Of a stretch of DNA of 64,000 nt, positions 35,440 through 48,176 are shown one piece after another. The notes beneath the pieces were generated by a model, which saw only the letters and a list, made by a program, of their open reading frames with translations, was not told the DNA's origin and ran no database searches. Position 1 is the first letter of the stretch, and each line of letters opens with the position of its first letter. Origin of the DNA: Endomychus coccineus (lineage: Eukaryota; Arthropoda; Insecta; Coleoptera; Endomychidae); contig OY294070.1 of assembly GCA_958510875.1 (NCBI GenBank), positions 9,486,001 to 9,550,000 of the forward strand, given 5' to 3'. Made by a program: the position numbers and the translations under genes.

Positions 35440-36089
35440 AAAGTTTTGCTTAGATTCTAAACTTTACAGCATGAGAACTTGTCAGTGAAGAGCTTTCGTT
35501 TGAGGATGAGAGACAGAATATTTTCTGAGGGCAGAGAGTGTGTTCTCATTTCTCATCGACAGACTGGATCGTTATTTTTTTTTGCTTGCTTGTAGCAGTT
35601 TAATTTAGGCTTAGATTTAGAATTTGTATTTAATTTTTTTTCTTGTGTGTTTTGTATAGAGTGGGTTTACCTTCTTTTTCACCTGTGCATAGCGTGGTGT
35701 AATTTTGCTCATCTGGGGGGTCAAGTTGAGTAGCTTATGCTAGATCTTCGCCTCCCATTAGACTTTTTTTTTCTTAATAAAGTTATATTTTTATTATTAT
35801 TATTATTATTAGTTAAATGAGGATAATCATATATTCATTTATTTCTAATTATTTTACCTATAAATATGTGGCTTAACGTATTTGGATTTTACAAATTTTA
35901 TAGCATAGCACATGTATCGAATTGTATCACGAGTTCGGTACCTCTTGCGTATTATTATATTCATTCAATATAACGTATAATTTTGGCTATGTCGGTACCG
36001 TGTTGCCATTACTCTATCAGGAACTGTCAACAATTCTTAATTATGAAAGCTGAGAATTTTGCATATTACGTCATGATATCATAAATGAT
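35440..36089. other. Intergenic, SDR-1 to SDR-2
   Basis: AT-rich sequence with no open frame of note. Position 35808-35811 is the empty site of the foldback element found in unit B at 60527-60991. It aligns with 60186-61390 apart from that insertion. Confidence 0.6.
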
Positions 36090-36097
36090 AATGTTAT

Positions 36098-37777
36098 CAG
36101 TGGCGGCTCCTCGAAGGAGGCTAAGGAGGCTCAGCCTCCTCACAAATCTATCTTAATGATCATTCTCCATTTATTTCCTGTTTCTATGATAATTTTTAAA
36201 ATTTTACAATTAATTCCCCGTTCTCAGTAGTTATTTTTAATCTGGCAACAGTGTCATGAGGCTAGACTCTCTATATATCTCAAACGCTGAGCATGTGCTG
36301 TTCAACGCAGTTTCCGTTTTTCCGACCAGTCCGATCGCCAACTGGGTGAATCAGCGAAAATGGCAACACCCTCTGGAGCTTAGCCTGCGGCAGCCGCTCG
36401 CAATCTATGAAATACGACACGTGCGTTCTGCCGACTGCTGAGTAGGTCAGTCAGTGCTTGTTTATGTGTTGTCACGCCTCGCGAAGTAAGGTTAGATTGT
36501 TGTCTGTTGTAAATTTAAAATGAGTGTTAGTGAGTTAGTTGCTGCCTTTCAGAAAATCTATTTAGTGGATTAACATATGATAAAAGTGTTTCTTTTAAAT
36601 AAACGGCCTTTACCGGATTTGAAAGGATTAGTAATGTCAGGTAACTATCGAAATGGATCATATACAAGACGAAGTTTAAAAAAAAATCATCGATTTCCCT
36701 GTAATGCTCCAACTCGATGGAATTTTACATCACGTGCACTATTTACCATTCATAAAAATAAAGACAAATTAATTGAAACATTTGATTTTGTATTAAACAG
36801 TGTTGACTTTTCAACAGATCAGGTTTCATTAAATGCTGCTGTTGGTTTAAAATCTTATTCAGAAAATGAAGAATTTTTGTTTTTTCTTGATAATTTTAAA
36901 TTAATATTTGAACAAACTGATCTTATTTTTCAAATTTTACAACATAAATTCACTGATATAATTTATTCAAGAGATCGTTTGAAACATCTCATTGGAAAAA
37001 TTTCAAGTTTCCGTTATACAGAATTTCATTTTAATATTTTATGTGAAAATTTTGCTTTTTGACTTGATGAATAGAAGATTTTTCGAATCTTTTTCAAAAG
37101 AGTTCCCCAATACACTTTAAGATAACTTAGTTCTAAAATATAAATTTTTTGATAAAATAACACGGCACAATGAATTATGCGTTATATACTCGGATAAAGA
37201 TATTTTAGGCCAGTACGACAGTCACGCCGATATGATAAAATATATGATAGACAACGATTTGCAACAAGTTTTACCTCAGTTATATAAACTACTTTGTTTG
37301 ACAGTCACCATTCCTGTCACGTCGGCATCGGTGGAGAGATCATTTTCTACTCTCAAACGAATTAAAACTTACATGCCAAATACAATGGGCCAAAATCGTT
37401 TATACAATGTTAGTTTAATATCTATTGAAAAAGATTTCGTAAAACATTAAGTGGAAATGATACATTTTTTGATAATATTATCGATCATTTTTCGCAAACT
37501 AAAGACCGTAGAATTCCGTTAATATATGAAAAAAAGTTAATAAAATTAATAAAAAAAAACAAAATATGAAAAAATCCAAAAAAAATAAAAGACAAAAAAC
37601 GAACAAAAAAATTTTTTACCTCCACGTTGGTTCTTGCTGGGTAACAATTAATTTTGTCACTGAAGTAGCTGGTACGGTCGCTGTGCAAAGGTTAAATTAA
37701 TTGGCTGAATAGAGTATATTTTTACAAAAACGTTTTATGTGCAGCCTCTTCTCTCAAAAATTCACGAGCCGCCACTG
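36098..37777 (+). mobile_element. hAT element with 8-bp target duplication, internally deleted
   Basis: The terminal repeats CAGTGGCGGCTC and GAGCCGCCACTG are flanked by AATGTTAT at 36090-36097 and 37778-37785. The plus-strand transposase remnants are a middle part (36577-37062, with NAPTRWNFTSRALF) and the C-terminal dimerisation domain (37232-37450, TSASVERSFSTLKRIKTYM). The N-terminal zinc finger is absent and the frame is interrupted, so it is non-autonomous. Unit B has the unoccupied site at about 61382-61392, so it inserted after the duplication. Confidence 0.92.
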
Positions 37778-37927
37778 AATGTTATCGCGTCAATCCATCA
37801 ATGAGATTATTGATTGATAAAGATTCTCATTGTCTGATAAATTATTCTACTCGTAGATACGAAATTTCACTTACAGTAGAAAACGAGGAACGTTCGTTAG
37901 TTTAGTGTGTCAACCATAACTTTGAAC

Positions 37928-40900
37928 ATGTCTACTATATCGATGGATAGATGGAGAGGCAAAGTAGCCGTTGTCACCGGAGCCAGTGCTGGCATAGGTG
38001 CGGCTGTAGCAGAAAGACTTGTACACGAAGGACTGAAGGTACTGATTTTGTCTGGTATTCACATAATAGCTTTATTGATCATGGTCCATCCTTTTCTAAA
38101 TCATATATAAACGCTGAAAAACAAATTTAATAGTAAAACCAATTCTGAAAATGCCACTACATGATGTAACAATTTTTTTTGCACTCCCAGGACTAAAAGT
38201 GCCACTTTAGTCTCCATTTTCAGGGACTGAAGTATCACTTTCGCTCTCTATATGAATTTAATTCCTAGGAAGCAAAATTCACACTTCAGCAGAAAATTTT
38301 CCGTTAACTCATCAATCCACTGTTATTTCAAACAAATGAAAGTAATACAAAAAGGAATGTCACTGTTTTAAAATAAATATGACGGTTACCAATCCCTGTC
38401 AATTGTCTGACCTTGAAAATTATTGGCTTCCGGATGAACTCTGAAAAGGATTTGGCGATGGATGTCAAACTAGTGTTCCGCAAGTGCAGATTACTGGTCA
38501 CGAAGCCTTGTTCAGCGGTTATGTTCTTTCACACGAGTAGCTACTGTACGACCTGTTTCACCAATGTAGACTTTACCGCGTGAACAGGGAATGCTATAAG
38601 CACCTTCTGAATGAAGGGGAGCAAGGAGATCTTTGACGAGTAAAAATATGCTTCTTAAGAATTTTGGAAATTCGACCTGTTACATTTTCATTATATGGAA
38701 GATAGGCAGTTGATAAACGAGATGGACGGCTTGTGGCTCAGGTTAATTTGAAATTTTAGGCGAAGTGGCTTATGGCTTCATGGCTTTTTGGATGTTTTAA
38801 TGGGAGAAATTATTTGATAATAAGACAGATGAAAGACGTTTTAATTCTGATTTTAAGAATTGGGGTTGGGACAAGTTGAGAGCTTTGTGGACCAAGAAGC
38901 TTATGACAGATTGATTTTGGGCTGGGTGGTTTCGATGCACAGAATGTCCCAAAGTACCGTCAGTCTGTCGACCGACTAATACATCTAGAAACGGGAGTGA
39001 ACCTTTCGATTCAACTTCAATGATGAAAAGGATATTGGGATGTAATGAATTTAAATGATTTAGAAGGGGAACAAGATATTCGTAACTATGTTGCCAAATA
39101 ACAAGAGTGTCGTCGACATATCTAAACCAACATTTCGGGTTGAGAACAGATGAGTCAATAGCATCTTGCTCAAAAGTGTCCATGAAGATAATAGCTATGA
39201 CCGGAGAAATTGGGGAACCCGTGGTAGCATCCGAGGATTGCTCGTGAAACTTACAATCATACGGAAAATATGTGGGAGATAGACAAACATCAATTAACGG
39301 TATTAACTCCATTAAAATGTTTTTGGCAGGTAGCAGTTAAGAAATTATGGAAAGGGTATCTGGAATGGGAACATTGGTAAAGACTGATTCGATGACGAGC
39401 ACATCGCTTGAGTCAACTTTTAGCGTTTGGAGTATTTCAACGAAATGAAAGGAATTTCGGATAAAACTGTTGGAATTACCTAGAAGAGGTTTGAAAATAG
39501 ATGACAGACATCGAGAGAGTTTATAAGTAGGGGATCCGATAGTGCTGATAATTGGTCTCAGGGGAACTGAGTGTTCATGAATTTTAGACAAACCGTATAA
39601 ACGGGGGCTTCTTGAAGAATGGGGGATAAGAAATTTCTTATCTGGATCAGGAAGGGAAGAATGACGGATTCATGACAATAGTGAAATTTCCTGTACTCTC
39701 TCAAACTTATTGAAGGTAATTCCAACAGTTTTATCCTAAATTCCTTTCATTTCGTTGAAAAACTCCAAACGCATAAAGTGCAGACTTAGGTGATTTGCTC
39801 GTTAGCTTCGACGTCGAATCACTCTTTACCAATGTTCCTATTCTACCCTTTCCATAATTTCTCAACTGTTACCTGCCAAAAATAATCCAATGGACTTAAT
39901 ACCGTTGATTGATTTTTGTCTATTTTGCACATACAGGGTGTCCTCGAACTGCGTGGCCAAAATAAAACCGAAGATTCTTTGATTCGAAAAAAAGTTGATA
40001 TGCCTTTTTACTTTTGCCTCAAGTGTCTTGTTTACCCGGTAGAGGGCTTCAAAACTGCAAAAATAATTTTGTTTTTTCGGTATAACCTGAGAACGTGATG
40101 AAGAACTTTTACAATATTTAGCAGGTGAGTTACTGTCAATAATGGCCATTTTTGAGAGTGGAGCACAGAGCCTTAGAGACCATAGAAATGGCTCAAACTT
40201 GAGGATGTAACGGGAAAAGTGTCCAGAACTTTTTTGTGGTCAATGTAATTCACTCGATATTTTTTAATGTAGATAGCTTATCTAATTTGAAAACTTTTCT
40301 TACTCTTAAAAAATTTCAATAAAATCAACGGATTAGCTTGAAAAAATTAATTTTCGAGTCTCTGCAATTTTGGCTTACTAATTTTACTTGATTAAAATAC
40401 CTTAGTTGCCTTTGCTTTTCTAATGTCATTTTGGCATTTGAAGAATTTATTCTCAAAACTGTCAGTTTTTACTTTGCTTTCCGTAAAAATTTTATAAAAT
40501 TATATGGCTCAAAATTTCACTAACACTGAAATGGTTGATATGTTATTGATTTATGGACTTTGTCGTTGCAATGGCCGGAGAAGGGAAAGATATCCGCATC
40601 GCAGAATTCCAAATCGGCAAACCTTCGCGAAACTGGCAAATTTGAAGCAAATCGCAGAGAAACTGGACGCAAACGGACAAGAAGGACGTTAGAGCTCGAA
40701 GAAGCGATACTGGAAGCGGTTGAAACTGAACCTGGGATAAGCACACTACGTTTGGGACTTCGTATTGGAGCCTCAAAATCATTAGTTCATAATGTACTGA
40801 AAGAAGAACTGTTGTATCCCAATCATATTAAAACAGTTCAAGACTTATTGCCCATGGATCCAGGTCATCGGCTAGATTTCTGTCGGCTTATTGTCCAAAG

Positions 40901-43900
40901 ACAAAACGCAAACTCCAATTTTTGTAGAAGAATTCTGTTCACGGACGAAGATACTTTCACGAGATGTGGTCGTTTTAACCTCCATAATGAACATTTCTAT
41001 GCTGATGAAAATCCTCAAGAAACGGAAGTTACATATTTTCAGAATCAAACTAAAATCAATGTTTGAGTTGGAATTGTGGATAACTTTATTATTGGCCCTA
41101 CCGTTATACCCGATCGATTGAACGGGGAGAACTACTTGAACTTTTTGGAACAAAGGCTACTTGAACTGTTGGAAGACTTGCCCTTACACATTCGTCGTGG
41201 CCTGGTTTATCCATGATGGTGCACCTCCTCATTAGCTGTGAGGCGACATTTGAATGCGGAATATCCAGATCGCTGGATAGGTAGAGGACACGATGCACAA
41301 GTGAACTGGCCGGCCCGCTCCCCTGATTTGACGCCCTGCGACTTCTTTCTATGGGGCGCTTTGAAGTCGAAAGTTTATGCAGCTACAGGAAACACACGAG
41401 AGGAATTGTTGCAACGAATTAATCATGAAGCGGATTTATTGAAGAATGATCCTGAAGTACTAGCCAGAGTTCAATCCAATTTCTTGAAACGAATTAATTT
41501 GTGTATTCAGGAAAATGGGCAACATTTCGAACAATTGATGCCTTAGCGATTTCCCAAAAAGTTTTGTTGTTTCTTTTAATTTAGCATTTGTTTTTCCTAA
41601 ATAATCACATCGTTTCCCCATTTCTATTGTTTTTATTATTCGTGTTTTACCGAGATATTTCAGTGTTAGTGAAATTTTGAGCCATAATTTTATAAAATTT
41701 TTACGGAAAGCAAAGTAAAAACTGACAGTTTTGAGAATAAATTCTCCAAAATGCCAAAATGACATTAGAAAAGCAAAGGCAACTGAGGTATTTTAATCAA
41801 GTAAAATTAGTGAGCCAAAATTGCAGAGACTCGAAAATTATTTTTTTCAAGCTAATTTTCTAAGAGTAAGAAAAGTTTTCAAATTAGATAAGCTATCTAC
41901 ATAAAAAATATAGAGTGAATTACATTGACCTCAAAAAAGTTCTGGACACTTTTCTCGTTACATCCTCAAGTTTGAGCCATTTCTATGGTCTCTAAGGCTC
42001 TATGCTCCACTCTCAAAAACGGCTATTATTGACAGTAACTCACCTGCCAAATATTGTAAAAGTTCTTCATCACGTTCTCAAGTTATATCGAAAAAACAAA
42101 ATTATTTTTGCAACTTTGAAGCCCTCTACCGGCTAAACAAGACACTTGAGGCAAAAGTAAAAAGGCTCATCAAACTTTTTTCGAATCAAAGAATCTTCGG
42201 TTTTATTTTAGCCACGCAGTTCGAGGACAGCCTGTATTTTCTGTACGACGGCAAGTTTCACGAGTCCTCGGGAGCTGCCCATAGATTTCCCACTTTCTCC
42301 GGTCACCTGTAATATGATATAACCTCATAACCACAAATGATGCGTTCACAACAAATCAGGTTTGATTATCTTGAAGTCTTTAATAAGTTGCGAAGGATGG
42401 AACTCGAATGTTGAATTCCTCCCTCGAACATTGGGGCTTATTGATTCGGGTACGCGTAATTTGGTTGACTTTGACATTTTCACCCACCAAAATTGGACAA
42501 ATACTAAGACATTACTCGTTTTTAGGTAGTGGGAATAGCCAGAAGGGTCGAACGCATCGTAGATTTGTCGAGTAGGTTGGGCCGTAAAGAAGGAGAACTT
42601 TTCGCCGTCAAAGCTGACATGACCAATAGCGAAGATGTGATAAAAGCTTTTGCTTGGATCAAAAAGAGGCTGGGTCCCGTTCACATTTTGATAAATAATG
42701 CCGGTCTTGCCTTAACTACCAGTTTGATATCAGGTGACATAGAAAAATGGAAAACCGTTATCGATACCAACGTTTTGGGTCTTTGTGTTGCCACCAGGGA
42801 AGCTGTTGATAGTATGATAGCGAATCAGGTGGATGGTCATATTATCCACATTAACAGTGTAGCAGGACACAAAGTGTTCCCTGCTCCGGATATGAACGTT
42901 TATTTTGCTTCGAAATTCGCAGTGAGAGCTCTTGCGGAAACACTGAAGAACGAACTTGGTGCAATGGGCAGCAAAACCAAAATCACGGTAAGTCATATTG
43001 TAAATTTATTTTCGGAAAAAATTGTTTTGACTTAATGACTTCAGTAAAAGTACCCATTGTAATCTACTAGTTATTTATTTATTATGTTATAAAAGCAATT
43101 TGATCCGGTCAAAAGTTTGAAAAACATGTAAAATTGTATAGACCCCACGAAAATGAATTTTTTTTTTGCATCGTGTTCAGGATGGCTCACACATCATCAG
43201 TCAGAAAAGAAGGGCTCTTGATTATTACTATTAATGAACAATGAAAAAGTATTTTCGTTTGACCAATGGAATGTCTTTTATTACAAATGAAATATCTCGG
43301 GCTTTCTTGATCCAAAGTTTGTGAACTTTGGTATTAGGGGTAATTTGGTCCGCTGAACCCGAATCTGGAGTTGGAAAATGCAAAATCCGGCCCATTTGCT
43401 GGATAATCCGGAAAATTTTACAAAATCTTAACAACAAACCAAATTTTTTCTCGGACTGTGGTATTAAAATAATAATGTCTCGGTATAATAAATACTGAGA
43501 GATGGAAAATTCTGAAAATATGGTGAAAAAAAATTGGGTCGTTTTCCTTGATATTCTTTGTCTCGGTCGTCGTCCAACGTGTCAAATTATATGTTTTTGA
43601 TCTGTATTTACAGGCCACCCACTCCGACGAATTCTCTACAAAATGATGTAATGATATTAAACTTAATCAAAGACTTCTCTATCAAGTACCGGGATATCAA
43701 AAATTATCTTGGTCAAGGGTGGTTGTGAAATCTAAAACGTGTGTCTTACTTTACGTTTGAAATAATTATGTCACTGTCACAGTGACATCATCAATAACCT
43801 ACAAATTTCATACCTATTTATTTCAGTTGTAAAACAATAATGAACTACAAATTATGAAATAATTATGTGAACTTTGAACCTTTTCAGAGGTCGTGATAGT

Positions 43901-46900
43901 CACAATCCGGGTCAAAAACTGTTTTGAAATAGTTAATTTTCCGTAAATCGAATGACGTTCACGTGAGAAGCCAGTAGCACGCAAGTTAGGAAAGTGCAAA
44001 TACGGCTTTACGACGACTTTTCGCGTGCCGTTTTCGCTCCATGTAGTTAGATTTAGTATCGGACCGTGCCCGACGGCCCTTCTTTTTTCGATAAATGTCC
44101 ATTAAATAGGAAAATTTAGTTAAAACAGTTTGAGCTATTCTCAGATCTCAGCTACACGCGTCTAACGTGTGAAGTACCAAAGTGAATTTTCTCGCGACTA
44201 AAATATACACGAAGCGGGTAAAAGCTAGCGGCCCATAGCCAAAAACACTTTATTACAACTGGCGCCGGTCGCACGGGGCAAGAAACGGCCCCAAATTAAC
44301 AAGACCGTGGTAAAATGTATAAACTCTAACTTACGCGCAGCGAGCTCCTCGATGCATATGTCAAAATGATTTCGTTCGTAGCTAATTACATAGGACGTCT
44401 GGCGTTCATGCAATTATGTTTTTAGATAATTCGAACCTTCTAATTTCGATAGGCCACGTGAAAATCCCGGAGTCCAAAGCGCTAAAGACTTCTGAGTGTT
44501 ACAATATTCGTATAAAATTGCAAAATTTCGCACTTTTAGAAAGTTCAAATAAATTATGACATAATTATTTCAAACGTAAAGTAAGACACACGTTTTAGAT
44601 TCCACAACCACCCTTGACCAAGATAATTTTTGATATCCCGGTATAAACATATTACAATTAGGGGCGATTTTAATCTTCCTGAGCTTTCATTGCTGTCTCT
44701 TCGAAATAATCACAATTGCTATTATGGCATTTGTCGATATGAGGATTAGTACCAAACTGTCACAGGTAGTTACAGAATTAACTCGTTATCGTGCCAAGGA
44801 TTTTGTCCTTGCCTACTAGACTTAATCATAGCTTCCCATATCAACCTATTATTTTCACCTACTTCCCACCCACCGAGTGGAAAATTGGACTATACGAGGG
44901 CAAGGTAGAAATCCCAGAAGAGAAAACAGATGGCGCCACAATCGAAAATCCCATGTGACATTTACTGATATGTCATTCATTTATGTGACAGTTTTTTGGG
45001 ATGCACACGGTATCGTCCATATCGATTACATTTGGATCGATTCGACGCCGATTTGAAGGGAAACCGATCGGATCTGGCAAAGAAAAAAATGCTCCTCACC
45101 AGAACAACTCACTGGCGCACAGATCCGCAGTCGTAACGGTATGAATTTCGCTACGAATTGGTTCGTCATCCACCATATTCTCCAGATTTGGCCTCCCTGC
45201 AATTTTTCATCTATTTCCAAACTTGAAGAAATGGCTCGGCGAAAATAGATTTTGCTCCAACGATGAGGTCATCGCTGAAAGATTGCCGAAATCGTATTAT
45301 TTGGGAGGGATCGATTAGAAAATAGTTGAACAAAGTGTGTCGAGTTGTCAAGGAGATTATGTAGAGAAACAAAATAAGTTTTGGCCAAATAAATCATTTC
45401 TTGTTCAATTTAATTTTTAATGCTGCTTGAAAAAATACAATTAAAAATTAATTGTGTTTAAAATTATTACTTGCAGAATAAATAAATTAAAGGTGACCTT
45501 TTTCCGGAACTATTCTAAAATTTTTCAACGGAGTAGAGTTCCAAAACACATTTAACCACATACGTTCGTTATCCCATACTGGGATATGATTCCCAACATT
45601 ACCGAGAGGAGGATTCAATAGTCCTTCACGGAAGCGATAGCAACCCCGCATCTAACATAACACAATCAACTGATATACGTTTCTTTTCCAGAATTTGAGT
45701 CCTGGACACGTTCGTACCGAGTTCCAGGACGTATTCGGTATCAGCCCAGAAATGGTCGAAACTTTGAAAGATAAGGGACAGAGTGCCGAAGATATAGCGG
45801 ACCATGTAGTCTACATCTTATCGTGTCCAGAACATGTCCAGGTTTGTACCAATTTTAATTCTAGGAAGCAGTTTTAATAGCAAACAGGGTTGCATCAAGC
45901 CTCCCTTCAATCAATCAATCAATCAAAGCGGGGGCGGACAAGTCCTGAGAACTCAAACCACTTGATTGGGTCCATTGTGCACCCCTTGAAACAATAGTCA
46001 GCCCTGTAAGCCTAAGACAACTCCGAAGGGTAGAATTCTGCATAGATTATAGTCTCTTATGACCTGCCGAAGTGTTGTAAGTCAGTGTTGAACATAGTAC
46101 TAGGTAACGAGAGGCAGTTTGATCAGCCTCTCCGTATCTATTACAACCTAGGTCATCAATACAGACCACATATGGCAGAAATCACATTATTAAGTAAAAT
46201 AATTTTTCTCGTAACGCAATATTTACTATTCTGATTTGAGAAAGGAATAGAGCTGTTACTCTTGTCAAAATGTATTACTCTCCTTAAAAATAACTTCCCC
46301 ATTTTCGTTATACATTCTCGCACACATGAAAGACCTCGTTAAAACGATTTCTATCCGGAATCGCAAGCATCCACTTTTTCCGCATTTCCGCATCTTTCGG
46401 CACTTTAAAAACAGAAGCTTGTTTTACACTTTTGTACCCCGTTTTACATTTCGGCACAATGCACGGTTTCGTAATTTTTTTCTGAAAACGCCGGTATTTC
46501 TTGTGTTTACAAGTCAACAATGACAGATTCCAGAGAACACGGTCGTATACGTGCCAGAGATCTTTCCTCGACTCATGCGCCACCCATTTGGTACTACGCA
46601 ACAGTTGACGCTTAGCGAACTCACTTCTCACATAAGAAACAGCCTCGAGTTCTCAGACCTATATATACGACCGTGTCACATGTGAAATACATTATGCCAA
46701 TGGGAAAATCAGAGTTTGAAATTGAAACATTTTCCAAAGGAATGCAATTTCCTGTAAAGGATTGTTTTAGCTCCATGTACGTAACAAAATCAGCAACAAT
46801 ATTGAATTTATTAAACTTAACATGTTTCGTGCACAGCACCATCATCAGAAGTATTTCTAATACTGTTGCTGTTTTGTGGATACTATTTCGTGATGTATTT

Positions 46901-47049
46901 TTACTTCTAAATACTTAACAACATTCGTTACTCATTTTTTATTTTTTTGCTTACATTTTAATTAGGTAATAACATTTTGCTTAATAGTCACTCCTCACAA
47001 TTATGTTTCTTTCCAGATCCATGAACTGACTGTGAGCTCTGTGGATTAA
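37928..47049 (+). CDS. SDR-2: farnesol-dehydrogenase-like SDR (DHRS11 type)
   Basis: Four exons: 37928-38038, 42526-42987, 45692-45841 and 47017-47049; all phase 0, 251 residues. The start is [20 protein letters not shown] is at 17-24 and NNAG at 94-97. The catalytic residues are N119, S148, Y163 and K167 (YFASK). ARR after the second strand favours NADP(H). The protein ends IHELTVSSVD, a short C-terminus. Intron 1 is enlarged to 4.5 kb by a Penelope-like pair and an IS630-like element that unit B lacks. AATAAA at 47160-47165 is a likely poly(A) signal. The SDR-5 exons 1 and 2 are near-identical. Substrate unknown; relatives act on farnesol and other small alcohols. Confidence 0.92.
38040..38455. 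other. SDR-2 intron 1, left part
   Basis: Similarity to unit B stops shortly after 38065, at the first transposon-related sequence. Two short CACTTT-containing stretches near 38190 and 38230 suggest a small repeat. Nothing else is recognised. Confidence 0.35.
38460..39690 (-). mobile_element. Penelope-like retroelement, RT and GIY-YIG
   Basis: The minus strand encodes the RT: KIHEHSVPLRPIISTIGSPT and FTNVPIP (39591-39337), then GSPISPVIAIIFMDTFEQDA, WFRYVDDTLVIW and LPFLDVLVGR (39312-38797). The GIY-YIG endonuclease with VYIGETGRTVATRVKEHNR lies near 38600-38520. A stop separates the two RT frames near 39330. It is 5'-truncated. It is absent from unit B. Confidence 0.9.
39695..39905 (+). mobile_element. 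Inverted partial Penelope-like copy
   Basis: The plus strand repeats the start of the neighbouring RT in the opposite direction (NSFHFV-type block, LLVSFDVESLFTNVPI, then LIPLIDFCLF), with small deletions. The two copies are head to head. Inverted partial copies are usual for Penelope-like elements. Confidence 0.75.
39934..42234 (+). mobile_element. IS630/Tc1-like transposon with TIRs of about 590 bp
   Basis: A 2.3-kb element with ends CAGGGTGTCCTCGAACTGCG and the near-complement, flanked by TA. The inverted repeats run 39934 to about 40530 and about 41655 to 42234. The transposase starts at ATG 40504 (MAQNFTNTEMVDMLLIYG), inside the left repeat. It continues in other frames: RRTLELEEAILEAVETEPG, RILFTDEDTFTRCGRFN (40560-41066) and WPARSPDLTPCDFFLWGALK (41238-41546). 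Frameshifts near 40630 and 41110-41230 and a stop at 41064-41066 kill it. It is absent from unit B. Confidence 0.9.
43689..44641 (-). mobile_element. 969-bp-family TIR element, copy 2, in SDR-2 intron 2
   Basis: A 953-bp copy of the element at 9535-10503, with CCGGGATATC ends and TA on both sides (43687-43688 and 44642-44643). The MHERQTSYV frame runs 44413-44225 and ends LAMGR. The basic MDIYRKKKGRRARSD frame starts at 44102 and is shortened by a small deletion. The left junction is the same as in unit B (63177), so the insertion predates the duplication. Sequence 42988-43688 before it shows no gene. Confidence 0.9.
44893..45418 (+). mobile_element. Internally deleted mariner in SDR-2 intron 2
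   Basis: The 5' repeat TACGAGGGCAAGGTAGAAAT and leader run directly into late transposase sequence (FWDAHGIVHIDY-like, then HPPYSPDLA-like, both frameshifted). About 0.5 kb of the transposase start is missing. The sequence ends at AATCATTTCTTGTT without a clear 3' repeat. Confidence 0.75.
45895..46150 (-). mobile_element. Non-LTR retrotransposon 3' end, inverted
   Basis: A reversed relative of 11222-11475, starting at the TCAATCAATCAATCAATCAA tail. It is decayed, with remnants of the cysteine-rich end. It lies in SDR-2 intron 3. Confidence 0.6.
46308..46500 (-). pseudogene. THAP zinc-finger fragment
   Basis: The minus strand encodes KPCIVPKCKTGYKSVKQAS, then VFKVPKD, RKKWMLAIPDRNRF and FHVCEN. 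These are the C2CH zinc ligands and AVPTIP-like spacing of a THAP domain, with an acceptor-like AG just before it (about 46480). A frameshift follows VCEN. It could be a remnant of a THAP-type transposon or of a host THAP gene. The stretch 46600-46900 contains CACCATCATCAG next to GTTTCGTGCACAG, a form seen in Penelope-like ends, but is otherwise unassigned. Confidence 0.6.
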
Positions 47050-47279
47050 CCATTTTAGAGAGTATAGAAGATGAGAAGATACAATATCTTGTTGCAGAAG
47101 AATACCTCTTTTACATGTTGTGCAGTATAATATTAAAGAGAAGAATTCCGATACATTAAAATAAAGCATAATAAGAACAATGTCACGTGAATTTATTTCT
47201 CCCCTTGTCGAAATTTTGTTCTATTTAATAGTGTTTACTTAACAATTAACAGTTTTAAAAATACCAATTCTGAAAGATA

Positions 47280-47640
47280 TGAGGATATTACTTCTAATAT
47301 TATCAAAGCTTGCAGACAGGAATTGGTTATACTGTTGGTAGACATAATAAAGAATTCGTTTGTACAAGTACAAATTCCAAAACTATAGACCCATCCCATG
47401 ACAATCCTTGGTTTCAGTTCTAAAGTAATTGAAAAACTAATGGTGAATAGACTAAATGCCTCTATGAAAAAAATTAATTCATTGATAAAAACCAACATGG
47501 ATTCACAAAAACAAATCTAGAGGTACTTCAATAACCGAGTTGCTGTTCCAGACATAGGAAACAACTGCTTGCGACTTGGATAGATCTGAGTAAATCTTTT
47601 GACTTACACGATCACAGGATATTGCTCACACCTGGAAAGC
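47280..47640 (+). mobile_element. Non-LTR RT fragment
   Basis: The plus strand has YRPIPMTILGFSSKVIEKLM then RLNAS, a TNMDSQKQ stretch in place of QHGFRKGKS, and IDLSKSFDLHD in a shifted frame. It is an early RT region with frameshifts. The G+C-richer stretch 47640-47800 that follows is unassigned. Confidence 0.65.
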
Positions 47641-47917
47641 AGGAGCAGTCTTCTATTGTGCGGAGCCTGAAACCGCATCCAGGCCCGCCCCCAGGTGTTG
47701 GATAGGGGAATGCTCACGGCACTGTTGCCAGCAAGGTTGAGGGTAGGAGTGAAACTAAAAATAGCTCCGTGGATTAACAGGCACCCAGACGCCAGATAGA
47801 TTATGGGCTCCAAATCATGTGTTCCTGGGAAGAAGCTGATGGATAATTTACTAAGACACATAGTTCATAAATATGGTCATCAACCATATTATGGTAAATG
47901 CACCGAAATTCGGTATT

Positions 47918-48018
47918 TGCATTTGTTCTCTGTTGACAACAAGCGCGACCGTGTTACAACTTCAAAGGAGTGTTTGTCGAGGTTCAAGTACGATAACTTT
48001 TCGCGTTGCCCTCGTATA
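47918..48018 (+). mobile_element. Minimal mariner deletion derivative
   Basis: A short piece of transposase (DNKRDRVTTSKECLSRFKYD) is joined straight to the 3' repeat (AACTTTTCGCGTTGCCCTCG). The remaining kilobase is deleted. Confidence 0.7.
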
Positions 48019-48176
48019 AAAATACAATTACTTACATAAAATGTGAAATGTGGAGATTATTCGTTATCTCAGTAATCTCTTTCTTATTAAGTTCGTTCCA
48101 TAAATACTAATACAAGGAGTGTGAAGGTCATTCATCCCAAGATTCCCAGCTGCTGCTGACATTTTACTGTATCAAA

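Noticed and set aside
46673..46918. 81-codon plus-strand frame and its antisense 46621-46845
   Set aside because: No recognisable domain and no splice context; the area is next to a THAP relic and a Penelope-like end motif.
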